A stretch of DNA of 64,000 nt from Fasciola hepatica (lineage: Eukaryota; Platyhelminthes; Trematoda; Plagiorchiida; Fasciolidae). The DNA is taken from contig CANUEZ040000163.1 in NCBI GenBank assembly GCA_948099385.1, positions 7,659,001 to 7,723,000 of the forward strand, written 5' to 3'. Under the pieces are notes generated by a model. The model was not told the DNA's origin, made no database searches, and was given only the letters and a program-made list of their open reading frames with translations. The number at the start of each line of letters is the position of its first letter. The stretch's first letter is position 1. The translations under genes and the position numbers were made by a program. Positions 36,467-47,589 of this stretch are shown in pieces.

Positions 36467-39400
36467 GTAAGTGGAACAAAATGCAATATGGTCTTTGCTT
36501 TGAAATTTTATCATTATGGTCTAAAATGCATTTCCCTCTGATGTTCCTCAGACTTACAGTTAGAATAGATGGGAAGTCAATTACGAAGAAGATATCACCG
36601 AGCAATGATAAGGTTCCGCAAGGATCTTCATAGCGAATTTTACTCAGGTAAAAATGTTTATTTTGTTGACGTGACAAGTTGACCATATCCAAGTCACCGT
36701 GTAGCAAGGGAAATTGCTGTACACATAGATTGGAAAAGATAACAAGTTAGCAGTAAATTAGGGTTGGCTGGAAGCATCAGATGATGAAGAAAATGATGAT
36801 AGCCTGTTTAATACCGAACAGTCTTAGTCTGGATGTTTGATAAAACAGTCAACACATTTTCTTTCACTATTTGGAGCATGAAAAGACGACGGCAAGTTTG
36901 GACGGATAATGACACCTTAGATAACATTGAAAGTAGAAACAGAGTAGCAAGGAGATCAAGAATAGTGAATACTTACCCGGAATATGTGAATATTGAGATG
37001 TAGACGGGACTGAGACTAAAGATTTTGAGTATTGCAAAAGTCCTCGGAATAGAAGGTAAAGTCGTGTTGATTAAAGGATCGGCAGACAAAGCATCAAATC
37101 ATGAAAACAACTGAAATGTAGTACTAGGTGAGCCATTGATAAGTTGCTAATATACACGGCTAAAATTCAAGGGGAAAAACAGCACCCTAACGAAAAACCG
37201 GAGCGACCCATCAGGGGATTCGACAAAATGCAACTTACTTTTGTGGGCTGGGTTTTATGGAAACGTCGCTTTTAAACACGCAAGATGAAAAGCCAGAGAG
37301 CTACAAAACTTTAGCTTTTGGAGAAGGAAACAACAAAGAAATCAGATCTGAATCGGGAAAGATAGAACGGATTGATTGTGCAGAGCTCCTTTTGCTCTCA
37401 GAAGTGTAATGACAAACTGAAGCCTCTGAGTCCAGAAGGTATCCGTTGTGCTTGTAGGCAGACTGATACCAGTCAACAACAGAGGGAAGTATTAGTCTAA
37501 GTATGGCGCGCTTGATGAACTTGAGCGCCCATAAAGTGATGGCAGTGGGACGAAATCGTTTGAACAGCATGTTACATGCGGAGCATTTGGGAACAGGTAC
37601 AACCGCGATGGGTTTCCAGGAAGCAGGAATAGCACCGCTATCAGTGAATTTGTTGATGAGGGAAGTATTTTATTTTCCTTGGCGGAGGTGTTCTAAATTT
37701 GTGGATAGTGGAAGATTATCAAACTGGGATAACAGAGGAAACTTGTTTTGAGGTCATCAGAAAAACGAAGAGTTTTTCCGATGAACAATATTAACACAAA
37801 GAAAGAACATGGAGAGCCTAGGATGGTAGAGCGACCGCGAACGGGCAGCTTTCAGACAGTTGGTATCTATAGTGGAATTCTGACGTGACCTGCTGATGGC
37901 AGAGAAGCTTCGTGCAATGCTTAGAGTATTTCACTTACTCAAACACTGTAGAAGCATTTATTCAGAGGACGTAAACTCCTGGTGATCAGGACAGAATAAA
38001 ATTTCCTTTATATCTGGGCAAGAAATCTTTCGTCCTGTTTTTTGTCACCTTAGGAATAATAACAATGAATACACCATCCTGCTTCAGTTTACCTGTACCC
38101 TGAAATTATTACGGTGGTGGGTTCTACAAGTACGCAAACAAATAAGGTATCCATTTGCTCCGATTGCAGTAATATAATGTGCATTTCATTGAGTTTCGAA
38201 TTCTGTTTTTTTTTGTTGAAAATGTTACTCCATCTGTTTAACCTTATTTCATGTCAATGTCATTCGTTTTATTGATTATTCAATTGTTTTCTCCGCCAAT
38301 AAATTGCAGAAACGGTACGAATATCGATGAAAGACAGTAAAATGTTATCAGAGCTTATTGATGAGTTCAAAAGCGCAGTACAAAAGTTCACGGCTGTAGT
38401 TGGTACAAATCTTCGTGAAGGTGAGTTATTTTAAACTTTAAGCGGACTATCTATTTTTTCTTCGATTTAAAGCAAACTACATTGGTTCCACTCGGCTGTT
38501 TTGGATGGATGGAAGTCGTCTGCATTTATCGCAGAGCGATATTATTACAAAAGCAGTCGATGGAATTGAATGATATTAAATCATGTCTATTGAGAAAATC
38601 ACATTAGAGAATCGCACTTTCGTCAATCTGTACTGAAATCTCCGGTCTTACCGTGAAGGAATACGGCTTTCACCTGCATTCAGGATTCATTTTGGAAAGG
38701 TTCAGTAACCTTTCATTTAGAAAAATGTACTGCATGTGGTAGATTTGAGCAGCAAATAGGTGTTTCAAAGCCTGTGGCGTTCACTTAAGAATTATTTTAT
38801 TTCTATTGATGCTATTATCGATCCCTTCATATCTCATCCCGTGACGCAGATGGTTGCCTGGACAATTGTGGCTCCGTTTGGTCTCTCTCTTTCAAAGTAA
38901 TAATTACAAAACGGACTATAATTTTTCGTCGTACAAAGCGACTGGTCAAATCTGTTCATGTGCTAAGTTGAAATATCTGTATCGTCTTAGAGCCTGAGAG
39001 AAGCAGGGTATACAAAAGAGACCTCTTCGAGAATAGTATTATTCACTCAATTTCCACATAACACTCGGAAACGACTTATTATTATGAGATTTTGCATAAA
39101 CTTGATGTTGTCCAGACAAATGGAAATTTCCGGGCAAACAGCGGCAACACAAGTGCATAGACTATATGATAGATATGACAACTGAGTGATGATATTTGTT
39201 GTTTTTAATTTAACCGACCGATAAACTGAATGCGTAACTGACCAACTGACTCATTCACTGAATGCTTGGATCGATGTCTGCATGAACGAGAAGCAGATTG
39301 ACTGACAGGTGTTATGTACCCAGAAATTGTTTGCGTTTAGTGCGAACACCTTTAGGTCATAAGGTGGTAGGTGAAAAACGGGACCGAATGTGATTGTAAC

Positions 39401-41804
39401 AGAAAAACCACTAAGAAGTGAATAAATGTCCCATCGCAATATGTATTCGAAACCTAATATTTAAAATGACATAACTTTAAAACAATGAAAAATATTTTCC
39501 TCGGTTTTATCGGTTTATTGAATTTTGTTCCTGAGAAATTCAATAATACTGTTTAAACTTTCAGAGACCAAAAGTCTTTACGAATCAGCATGGTCGATTT
39601 TTCGAAAAAGCGCTTTGGAACTCCGACGAGGTCAGAAAAATTTCAGGAAATAAACATTTCTCACTTAAACATTTAGAAAAAGAGTCAACCATCACATTTT
39701 TGCGTGATCTTTTTATGCGAGACACGGTTCAGTCTGATGAGAAATGACAGACGTGAATCGGTTTTCCTTCTTCAGTTTGCTTCTCAGTGAAATAAAATGA
39801 AACGGTGGAATTTCATTATATCAGAAAAATTTGAGATTTCATATTGCGAACACCAGAAGGAATTAATTCATTCAGAATTTCTGATATATTCTTACAAATC
39901 GAATGAGATTGAAATATACTTTGAAATTTCAATCACTACCAATAAAAAGTGACGTGGATTTTATTTGTGTTTTGCAACAGTCCATTTTGTTTCATTTGTT
40001 GTTGAAAACTATCGTGATGTGAAATATAATTCTGTTTGTACTTCAAAACTCATCATTGAAAGCTGATTACCTTTACCTTATTTTGTTTTGAACCACTTGC
40101 TTGAGCGCTCAATCAAAGCGGATTCATTTCTTATCTCACTTATCAAAATTCAGCATCTACAATGTACGGAGTTACTCGCAGTGGAAGAGCCGTTCGTAAG
40201 AAAGACAGTTTTCTATCCTCTTTTACGAACAATTTGCATTTCAAAAATTCATAAATCTAATTAGATTTCAATGCTCATCTGATTCAGAACCAGTGCAATT
40301 TTACTTTCTATCCATCATTTACGGACGACACAAATTAAATGAAACTAGAAAAGAAGACAAGACTCAGATTAGAAGCCGAATAACTGAAATCCATTTCCCT
40401 ACGCTGAGCCATTTTCAAACCCGCTTTATATCGTCAAGCGAATAAATGCTTCTATTTCCTCTTATGAAATTAATACAATATTTTAAAAAACTGGACGTGG
40501 CTAATTTATTGATACCTTTATTAGAAAGTTACCCACGATGGCAAGAGGAGTTGAACCAGTGACGGAAGCATCTGTTTGAACACCATGGGTCAGACTGATC
40601 TCGGGTTATCAGGTAATTTGTAGTCGTTTACTCGAAGGGGTTTACAGCGACAGCTAGTAAGTGTTTTCTGATATATTTTATGTAACGGCAATTCATCAGA
40701 TGCGTGAAACAGTTTGAATAACATAAATAAATATCAGTATACCATACGTATTGACTTGGGTACCCTATTTCGGTGTGCCAGCAATACCACATTTGATGAA
40801 CCCACTAGGGTTAAGAAATTGATTCGGCTTGAGAGGATCAAAAGGAAAGGTTTTCAGTTGACTTAGCGCATAAATGTGGATACCATACGGAAAACTGCTA
40901 TCGATGAGACAGTCGTAGTCTTACAAATCAGCGCACAACTGCCGGCTTCTTAGTCAGCTTCTTCAAGTGACGCTGAAGTTGAGGCTGTGCATTCAAATGG
41001 GGACAGATATCTTTTTATTTGATAGAAAACGTCTCACTGCAAAATCACTTGTGCAAGACAAGTTTTTTTTTGTTATTCGCTGGAAGCTTTTGCAGTGACG
41101 CAAACTGCTGGGCTAGGTAGTTATACGAATGAACAGCCGGGAAGAAACAATGATAAGTTACCGTTCACAAAGTCAAGGTTTCATAGTAACTAATAAAACG
41201 ACTAAAAAACAAGCATAAATGTTTCTTTATAAACATATTTTTATCCCGATATTAGTTTGGAGCAAACTTCCGTTCTTTACTATTGAACGATTTCATTCGT
41301 TTTCGCCACAATGTCCATTCAATCATCATATGTCCTTCTTTCTTTTATTGTGCAACTACCGGTGCTGTATTATAGGCGAACGTTATATTGTTTCTCACTT
41401 TCATCTAACCTGCTGCTGATACATGAATACTGGAAAGCCGGTAATCGAACCTTTTTTTGCCCTTCCATAAAAATGCGCTAAATTCTGATTCATGCTTTCC
41501 AGGATTGACAGACAGAATGAGTTAGTGAGAACGTGCTTTATTGATAATAGCGCTATGTTTGTAACTTTCACTTGTTGAATCAGTCAAAATTGCTCTCCAT
41601 TACTGCCGTTACCTGGGCGAAATCCTTTGGAAACATTGTGATATAAGAGGTTACCAGCCACGCAACCACATGCTTGTTTCACTGATGAAGGCATTCTCAT
41701 AAATCAGATGGACAATTACATTTTTCACGTAGAATTAACGATCTTTGTCTTACTAATGGGATTCAGTCCACGTCAACTAGCTTAAAAGATATGAGAAGTT
41801 CACC

Positions 41805-41838
<34 letters not shown>

Positions 41839-44241
41839 GTATATGCATAGATAGTTCACGGTTATTTTTCATATCCCTATTATATTGCTGAACCCTGAAA
41901 TCACGGCCTCATTCTGAGCAATATTATTTGAGTCTCAACTTTTATTTCATTAGTCCTGGAAAATTCGGCGTTTAAATTCGCTCTTACAAAATTATGCTTC
42001 TCTCACACCATTACTCGTAATTTTCTGTACGAAGAAGTTTTGTCTGCTCCCAACTAGGGTTTGCTCTCACAGAAATTCATGGATATGCTATTAATTTACC
42101 TACTCAAATGTCAGTTTCTCCTGGCAAAAAGTGTCGACTGTAATATCAAGTCATCTAAGATAAGTTCTCATGGTTACCATGGCTATAGAAATACAAACAA
42201 AAGAATGAATAAATGTGGAGTACAAGTTCGTTTCACATTAGTCGGGCTGTCGGAATTCCAGTAAGAGGTCAGGCAAATGTTTCATTGAAATACGCTTCTG
42301 TTACATACTACTTAAAAATCTGCCACTTTTTATTGCCGTAAAAGATCCGGTTTTTAAATCTTCCATCACACTTTCGGTAGAATTGACGGAGGATTTAGGT
42401 AAGGATGTCGTAAATATAGTTTGTATTCAAACTGTTTTGCAATAGTTCTTTATCGTAATTTATAGCGACCGTCAAATCACTTTTCACATCAACTCACTAT
42501 GTTATTTCAAAAATTACTATTTATCTAGTAGAACCGGTAAAGATTCATTGTTTATAAATTTTTCGAGTAGTAGAAAGAATAAACTAAATACACGGAGCAT
42601 ACTCGTCTTGTGACTGATATCCTGCATTTCAGCAAAAATAATCAATGCAGCTTTGAGTGCTGCACACGTTATGGTTCAGTGGTGCAAGGTCGCGAAGAAG
42701 AACGTTCTCCACTCAAATCCCCTATGGGTAATGTTTGGTGAGTGCAAAGCTGTTAGAATGAAATGGTTTCGAGATGAAGCCTGATTTTTGGCGATAGTTT
42801 ACCTTTGAATACAAAGAAATTCCTTCATCTAAGAAGAAATCATGCTTAGCACCTAACGTGAGTAGGTGTTGAAGGTAACGGTAAAAGTTGTAAATCTTTA
42901 CACAATTTTTGGACCTAGCGATATGACTGTCTGATGTACCACAATGACAAGGAAAATATCACACTTGAAACTTTCTCACCAATGACGTTCAATTTTTCAT
43001 AACGAAATAGCATCATTACCGTCGGTATAAACATTTCATGGGTATGACAGAATCAATTTATTCAATTATTTCAAAGGATAATTTAGTGTAAAGACCTATG
43101 AAATAGCCCACACTATTACGCAAGGGTAGTTTTGACTGCAATTTTTCCAGAAATAAAACGAGTAGAGCCGATTATTTTGACAGAATACGCTCACGTTTGT
43201 CCAAGTGAAATTATAATACACAGAAATAAAGGCAAAGCCGTTCCGATGCCGATGTGCAAATCATAACGGGCTTTACTTCACGACACAGAAAGCTGAGAAG
43301 CCATACTTGTGTTTCTTTACCAGTTAAACCCACTCGTAGGTAGCGAACCGGTAACTTACGTTGAGCAAGTACTGATAACCTCTGTGAAAATTCATGAAAA
43401 ACTTGCATTCTTCCATCTGGTTGCTACTAGAAATAACATGTGCAATGTGAATGACGTAATCATGAGTAACTATCCAAGACTAAGGATTTTCACTTACAGC
43501 GTCTAATGACTCTTGCGCGACGGACGAAGTTGAATTTTCATTAAGTTTGATGTAATATCACATATGAAACATTACAGTAAAATGTTTCGTTAAGTGCAAA
43601 CGCCTAAGGCACTTTCCAAAACCCACAGTAACACAACAAAGCTGCTTCTTGTCTATCAGGAGTGTTTATTCGTGGTTTTTTGAATAGGCCCAGCTCTATT
43701 CCCTTGGACAGTTCAAGTAAAGCTATGAGTACAAGGCTTCCTCGCCTGGACTGTGAGACATACCTGGACCTCATCTTCTACGAGGTGACGAGAATAATGC
43801 ACGGGCTTGATGAAAACTCGCAGTGCTAAAGGTTTTTCTAACAAGGGAGTGCACCTTATATTTAGTTTTTATACGCGTTTCTCAGTTGTATCTCAGGTGC
43901 TGATCAGTGCTGTACATTTTCTAAATCTGATTCGGATTTTGTGTTATGGAATGGATCGTGTGCTTCTGGGGAGTCTTTGTCATGTTGTCCAGATGAAATA
44001 GCATACCAGTTACATAAAATGTATTGGTTTCTTTCATCTCAACACTGATATTCAACTCTTTTTTTCAGATGAAGTGGGAAGAAGATTTCAAATTATCAAA
44101 ATTTCCCAAAGAAGAATAGACAGTTTCTACAAACAACTTCCATGGACTGTACGAGCCCAGCTGCAGGGCGTCGATGGCGGTCTACGGGAAATCGTCCCCG
44201 CTTTGCAACTGGGTGAAGAACTCCAAATTGATAACATGTAA
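36391..44241 (+). CDS. MEG-like gene for a small secreted protein (spliced, about 8 or more exons)
   Basis: The gene model joins 36391-36466, 38310-38420, 39565-39630, 40154-40195, 40648-40656, 42381-42398, 42633-42737 and 44069-44241. These total 600 nt and encode 199 residues with no internal stop. Every intron is phase 1, and every internal exon is a multiple of three (111, 66, 42, 9, 18 and 105 nt), so any internal exon can be skipped without losing frame. The product starts with a signal peptide, has one cysteine (in the 105-nt exon) and no transmembrane segment after the signal. It is rich in Lys, Arg, Glu and Leu with likely amphipathic helices, so secretion is expected. This architecture (signal exon, symmetric short exons, secreted product) is the hallmark of schistosome micro-exon genes. 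I do not recognise the sequence family, so no molecular function is given. The first, second, 105-nt and terminal exons are well supported; the 9-nt and 18-nt ones are provisional. Confidence 0.7.
37160..37700 (-). mobile_element. Antisense LINE RT relic inside intron 1
   Basis: The minus-strand translation shows an RT N-terminal part in order: NKFTDSGAIPASWKPIAVVP, then a 'NDFRPIALTSLLAK' equivalent (KRFRPTAITLWALKFIKRAI), LRLILPSVVDWYQSAY and KHNGYLLDSEASVCHY. Near 37220 there is a degraded 'GVPQG..LSP' region (SPDGSLRFF). It has frameshifts, no catalytic box and no endonuclease. It lies opposite in orientation to the host gene. Confidence 0.6.
38310..38420 (+). CDS. MEG-like gene exon 2 (111 nt)
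   Basis: Acceptor TTGCAG preceded by a T/C-rich tract (AATTGTTTTCTCC) and donor GAAG|GTGAGT. Phase 1 on both sides, 37 codons, open. Encodes TVRISMKDSKMLSELIDEF followed by KSAVQKFTAVVGTNLRE, a probable amphipathic helix. Joined to exon 1 the split codon is GAA (Glu). Confidence 0.8.
38684..38704 (+). CDS. Optional candidate micro-exon (21 nt)
   Basis: Strong acceptor (CTTTCACCTGCATTCAG) followed by 21 open nucleotides in the right phase, then a weak donor (GTAACC). Encodes FILERF with split codons at both ends. Left out of the 199-residue model. Confidence 0.28.
39565..39630 (+). CDS. MEG-like gene exon 3 (66 nt)
   Basis: Acceptor AAACTTTCAG and donor GACGAG|GTCAGA, which is non-optimal. 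Phase 1 on both sides. Encodes TKSLYESAWSIFRKSALELR, a basic amphipathic stretch of the same character as exon 2. Confidence 0.55.
40154..40195 (+). CDS. MEG-like gene exon 4 (42 nt micro-exon)
   Basis: Acceptor CAAAATTCAG after a pyrimidine-rich stretch (TTTCTTATCTCACTTATC) and strong donor C|GTAAGA. Fourteen codons with phase 1 at both ends, encoding STMYGVTRSGRAV plus split codons. Confidence 0.62.
40648..40656 (+). CDS. MEG-like gene candidate 9-nt micro-exon
   Basis: CGACAGCTA sits between TTTACAG and a perfect donor GTAAGT. Phase fits and no stop arises at either junction. The acceptor's pyrimidine tract is poor, and a 9-nt exon cannot be proven by eye. Confidence 0.4.
41096..41116 (+). 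CDS. Optional candidate micro-exon (21 nt)
   Basis: Acceptor GAAGCTTTTGCAG after a T-run, then 21 open nt (TQTAGL plus split codons), then a mediocre donor (GTAGTT). Phase 1 at both ends. Left out of the main model. Confidence 0.3.
41805..41843. repeat. (AT)n microsatellite with GT interruptions
   Basis: About 39 bp of AT repeat with GT interruptions, inside an intron of the MEG-like gene. Confidence 0.95.
42381..42398 (+). CDS. MEG-like gene candidate 18-nt micro-exon
   Basis: Acceptor CACACTTTCGGTAG and good donor TTAG|GTAAGG enclose 18 open nt (LTEDL plus split codons), phase 1 at both ends. Confidence 0.48.
42633..42737 (+). CDS. MEG-like gene penultimate main exon (105 nt)
   Basis: Acceptor CTGCATTTCAG and consensus donor TTTG|GTGAGT. 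Thirty-five codons, phase 1 both ends. Encodes KIINAALSAAHVMVQWCKVA followed by KKNVLHSNPLWVMF, containing the protein's only cysteine. The GTAATG inside it, ten nt before the real donor, is a weaker alternative. Confidence 0.8.
43324..43335 (+). CDS. Optional candidate micro-exon (12 nt)
   Basis: Excellent acceptor (TTGTGTTTCTTTACCAG), 12 open nt and a moderate donor (GTAGGT), phase 1 both ends. Adds VKP-type residues if used. Left out of the main model. Confidence 0.3.
43500..43544 (+). CDS. Optional candidate exon (45 nt)
   Basis: Strong acceptor (GGATTTTCACTTACAG), 45 open nt encoding SNDSCATDEVEFSL in phase 1 both ends, and a weak donor (GTTTGA). The acidic, polar peptide differs from the neighbouring basic exons. 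Left out of the main model. Confidence 0.27.
   Translation, partial: RLMTLARRTKLNFH
43886..43906 (+). CDS. Optional candidate micro-exon (21 nt)
   Basis: Acceptor ACGCGTTTCTCAG, 21 open nt (VSQVLI plus split codons) and a weak donor (GTGCTG). Phase 1 both ends. Left out of the main model. Confidence 0.22.
44069..44241 (+). CDS. MEG-like gene terminal exon
   Basis: Strong acceptor (CAACTCTTTTTTTCAG), then 173 nt open to TAA. Encodes EVGRRFQIIKISQRRIDSF, YKQLPWTVRAQLQGVDGGL and REIVPALQLGEELQIDNM. G+C content is visibly higher than the surrounding introns, supporting coding. No AATAAA follows closely; the nearest variants are TATAAA near 44290 and ATTAAA at 44642-44647. Confidence 0.8.
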
Positions 44242-44249
44242 TAACTTAT

Positions 44250-45332
44250 CATGATTGCAGCGCACATCCCTTTCTGATTCATCGAATCTATAAATGTTTG
44301 GTAACCGGTTTGAAAGTACTTTTTTGTTCAGTAATACGCTGAGTGCAACATTAATGAAAAACCAAACGATTCAGTTCACAGAAATAATTTTCGCATAATT
44401 TGAATGCGTATCTCTATTGATTGAGTTCAGATAAAGGCATAGCATGCTCGAAGCTTCCATCGAGCGTTACTTATGAATCCGCTGAACAAAACATTTATCT
44501 AGACATTGAACTACTTTGAATGCTGTAAAGATACTGAAAGTCATGGTAAATTTCAGTTGTTGCGGTACTCAAGATTCAACATGTTCGCTGCAAAATGAAC
44601 TATTTTCCAGAAAAGCCGGTTAGGCGGTACCCATATGTAAGATTAAATATGCAACAAAAGAAGAAGAATGATAGAGAAACGGAGGCGTGGTACCAAAGTA
44701 TCATGCCACGATTCGGGTGTCCTCACCTTCCAGTGGTGTGTATATTTTGAAGTTTGATTGAAATCGAAAGAATCCTGTGATACGGAGGCATTACGATGGA
44801 TAGCAGACGTGGATGCGTGGAGTATTGTGCACGTCGCCTTGTATCGTTTTTAAATGGAAAAGTCACTGTTATCTTGCGGTACATGTTTTGGACCGCAGGT
44901 CCAATAGAAATTGCTCTGTCAAGTTGATGCTATACCAGAGAGCGGATAGATGGAGTTGGATAACATGAACCCATCGTCTAGACTTTTTGTTCTTTTGATT
45001 ACCAGAGTTGCGAAGTTTCTTCTGAATGAACAGCAGTTCACAGTAATATAGTTGAAACGTGTTCACGGTGAATGCTTATGTATGTAACCGCATACATTTT
45101 GATAAACGCGCATATTCAAACGAGAGATACGCGCAAAAAAGGCAGCCTTTTGATAGTACGAGTCATAGTTAGGTAAATTATCCAAGCCAGGACTCAACTT
45201 TGCGTCGTACAGTGGAAGCAACCGGAAAGCGATAAGGCTTATATCACATGAGTCATCAAAGAGGGTCAAGAATAAGCTCAAAGGTGATGACTCATAACGA
45301 AGCTGAGAAATCTCTTAAGTACTTCTAAAATC

Positions 45333-45388
<56 letters not shown>

Positions 45389-47580
45389 CCGTCGTTATGA
45401 GAGTTCTCATTGGTAATAAAACTGCAGGAAACCCATCTCTGTGGGGGTACGACAAGTCTTGTCCCTCCAGCCCTGTGTATGATGGACATTTGCAAAAAGC
45501 ATTGTTAACCCCATCCACTGCAAGTTGGAAGGAACAATATGACGCTAACACCCCCTCGCCGGATTTGCATGCGTTACCAGAGTATCAAAGTCCAGTGTTA
45601 CACTAGAGTTTCATTGAGCAATTTTGAAGTCTTATTATTGATCACTACTGCGCAGTTAGTATACAAAAGCGGAAAACCGGTTGATCATCATCGTTGTGGA
45701 AGCCGCGTAGTTCCGTACATTTTGAGTATTATTAACTTTGCATCTTTCCTTAAAACGTTATTCAATGTACGGCATGGTGCGATTTGTTTCACTCGTTGAT
45801 TAGTACATCTAAATTTTATCTGAACATTTACGTGGACGAATACAATATAGAACATTATCGACAAACTATTGCTGCACACCAATCAAAACAAGACGAAAAG
45901 TTGATTAGTCATACCCAGATAACTCTTTCTGTGGCCTTATTACCCGTATTTCTAATGCGATACCTAGTTATTCGCCCCAGATGGGAACATGATAGAATTC
46001 ACAACTTACAGCGTACGATATCCATTGCATCTCAATGGATGCAGACAGTGAGCTCTTTCGCTCACAATGACAAACAACAAGTAAATGCTCTTCATACACT
46101 GATAATGTCGTGTAAAGTGTCATTACCAATTCCATCAAATCGATCGATACATATTCAACTGACATCAGTATACGAAATAAAACGATTTCTGGCACTCAAT
46201 CAGTGACTGCAATCAAAAATAACAATCCTATGAAAATAACTGCTCCCCGAGAATTACGTGCATATTTAAGGACACGCTTGGAATATAGTGAGAAAAAACA
46301 GGTGACGTATGCCGATAAATAGCGTGCAGCAAATTGCACACTGTCGCCTACTGTATTTGTTCTGCTTACTACAATGATTACCCCCGTTCTGGACTATTTC
46401 ATCCATAGGCTAAGGTTGATAGTAGTTATAAAGTATCATACGGAAACATACGAAATTTGTTGGATTGAGTAAATTATTTTTTTACGACATTATCGCCTGA
46501 ATGATAACCAACCATCCAACGTCAGCTCCAGGATCCATTTATTAACAGACTATCGATATGACCGAAAACATACATTAGACAAATTTTGACCGTCTCTAAT
46601 TCATTATTAATTTGAGTCAGACTATTGATCAGAAAACCCTAATGGGTAACAAAATGTTATCACGATTTGAAAGAATTGCACGTGAAATATCAGGATAAAC
46701 TAGAATGAATTCACTGAATTTAAAAGCCCACTCAACCATATCGTCTTAGAGAAAAGCAAAAGTGTTAGTAAATAGACCGAAGCTTTTATAAGAATTTAGG
46801 TTGACGACTTTCAGACTGACTATAAAGACTCGTGTTAACAGTTCCTCCATTGCTTTCAGTGATTCTGAGTGTCTGTATTATCACCTTGATGACCTTAGGC
46901 CAGGGAAAAAGTAGAATATTGAAAATTTGTTTTTGCGAACACCAGATTGATTGATTTGACCTGATCACACTGGCCGTAGCATTGGATAGAATTCGTTTTC
47001 TAACCCCTTTTGAGCGAACGGCGAATTCTTCTTTTCACGTTGCTTTGTGCCCCCTAAGGTTCGTTAGAGCCAAGATCGTACTGGTTACCCTTCTATGCGT
47101 TCCTCACGTTAGCTAGCCAGTGCAACGCTCTTTAGCTATTTCAGACGGATGCCGGTGTGGAAAGCTGGATATAGTGCCTAAATGTAACCTAAATGGAAAG
47201 AGTATCAAGAAGGTTGCGATATTTAGCTAGAAAAACTGATTTATTGTTTACGAGAAAGTATTGCAAACCGTGTCTATGAAATAGTCAATGTATGCGCACT
47301 GCCACGCTAAATATTTCCCATATAGGCAGCTCTGTGGAACAAGAGTCAGTGCACCCGAAAATATGGAAGTGAAATAACAGCAACTGGAGCGAAGTACCGA
47401 GATGGTGAACTACAAATGTTAATTGTTGGCCGGGCCTTCAACCAGGCCTTGGTGCTCATTACGTCTCCGGACTGTATTACCAAGTCGCCATGTTGCGCGC
47501 ACCAATTTCAGAATAACTTTCGTTCGTTGTTATAGAAACGACATTCCAATAAAGACATGCCTATCATTGTGTCATATCCG
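44250..47580. other. No gene recognised
   Basis: Includes an open stretch of 150 codons on the plus strand (45754-46206) with no in-frame ATG near its start and no recognised domain. This is compatible with chance. No poly-A signal of canonical form follows the MEG-like gene. Confidence 0.4.
45335..45385. repeat. (TA)n microsatellite
   Basis: About 51 bp of uninterrupted TA dinucleotide. Confidence 0.98.
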
Positions 47581-47589
47581 TGTAACTTC

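Noticed and set aside
36634..36647. 14-nt candidate exon in intron 1 with good donor GTAAAA
   Set aside because: The length is not a multiple of three and the exit phase does not match the next exon.
41504..41525. Candidate micro-exon between TTTCCAG and GTGAGA in the MEG-like gene
   Set aside because: At 22 nt it would break the frame, and the 18-nt alternative ending at 41521 uses an unlikely donor (GTTAGT).
45754..46206. Plus-strand 150-codon open stretch
   Set aside because: No in-frame ATG near the start, no domain, no strong splice sites at the edges.
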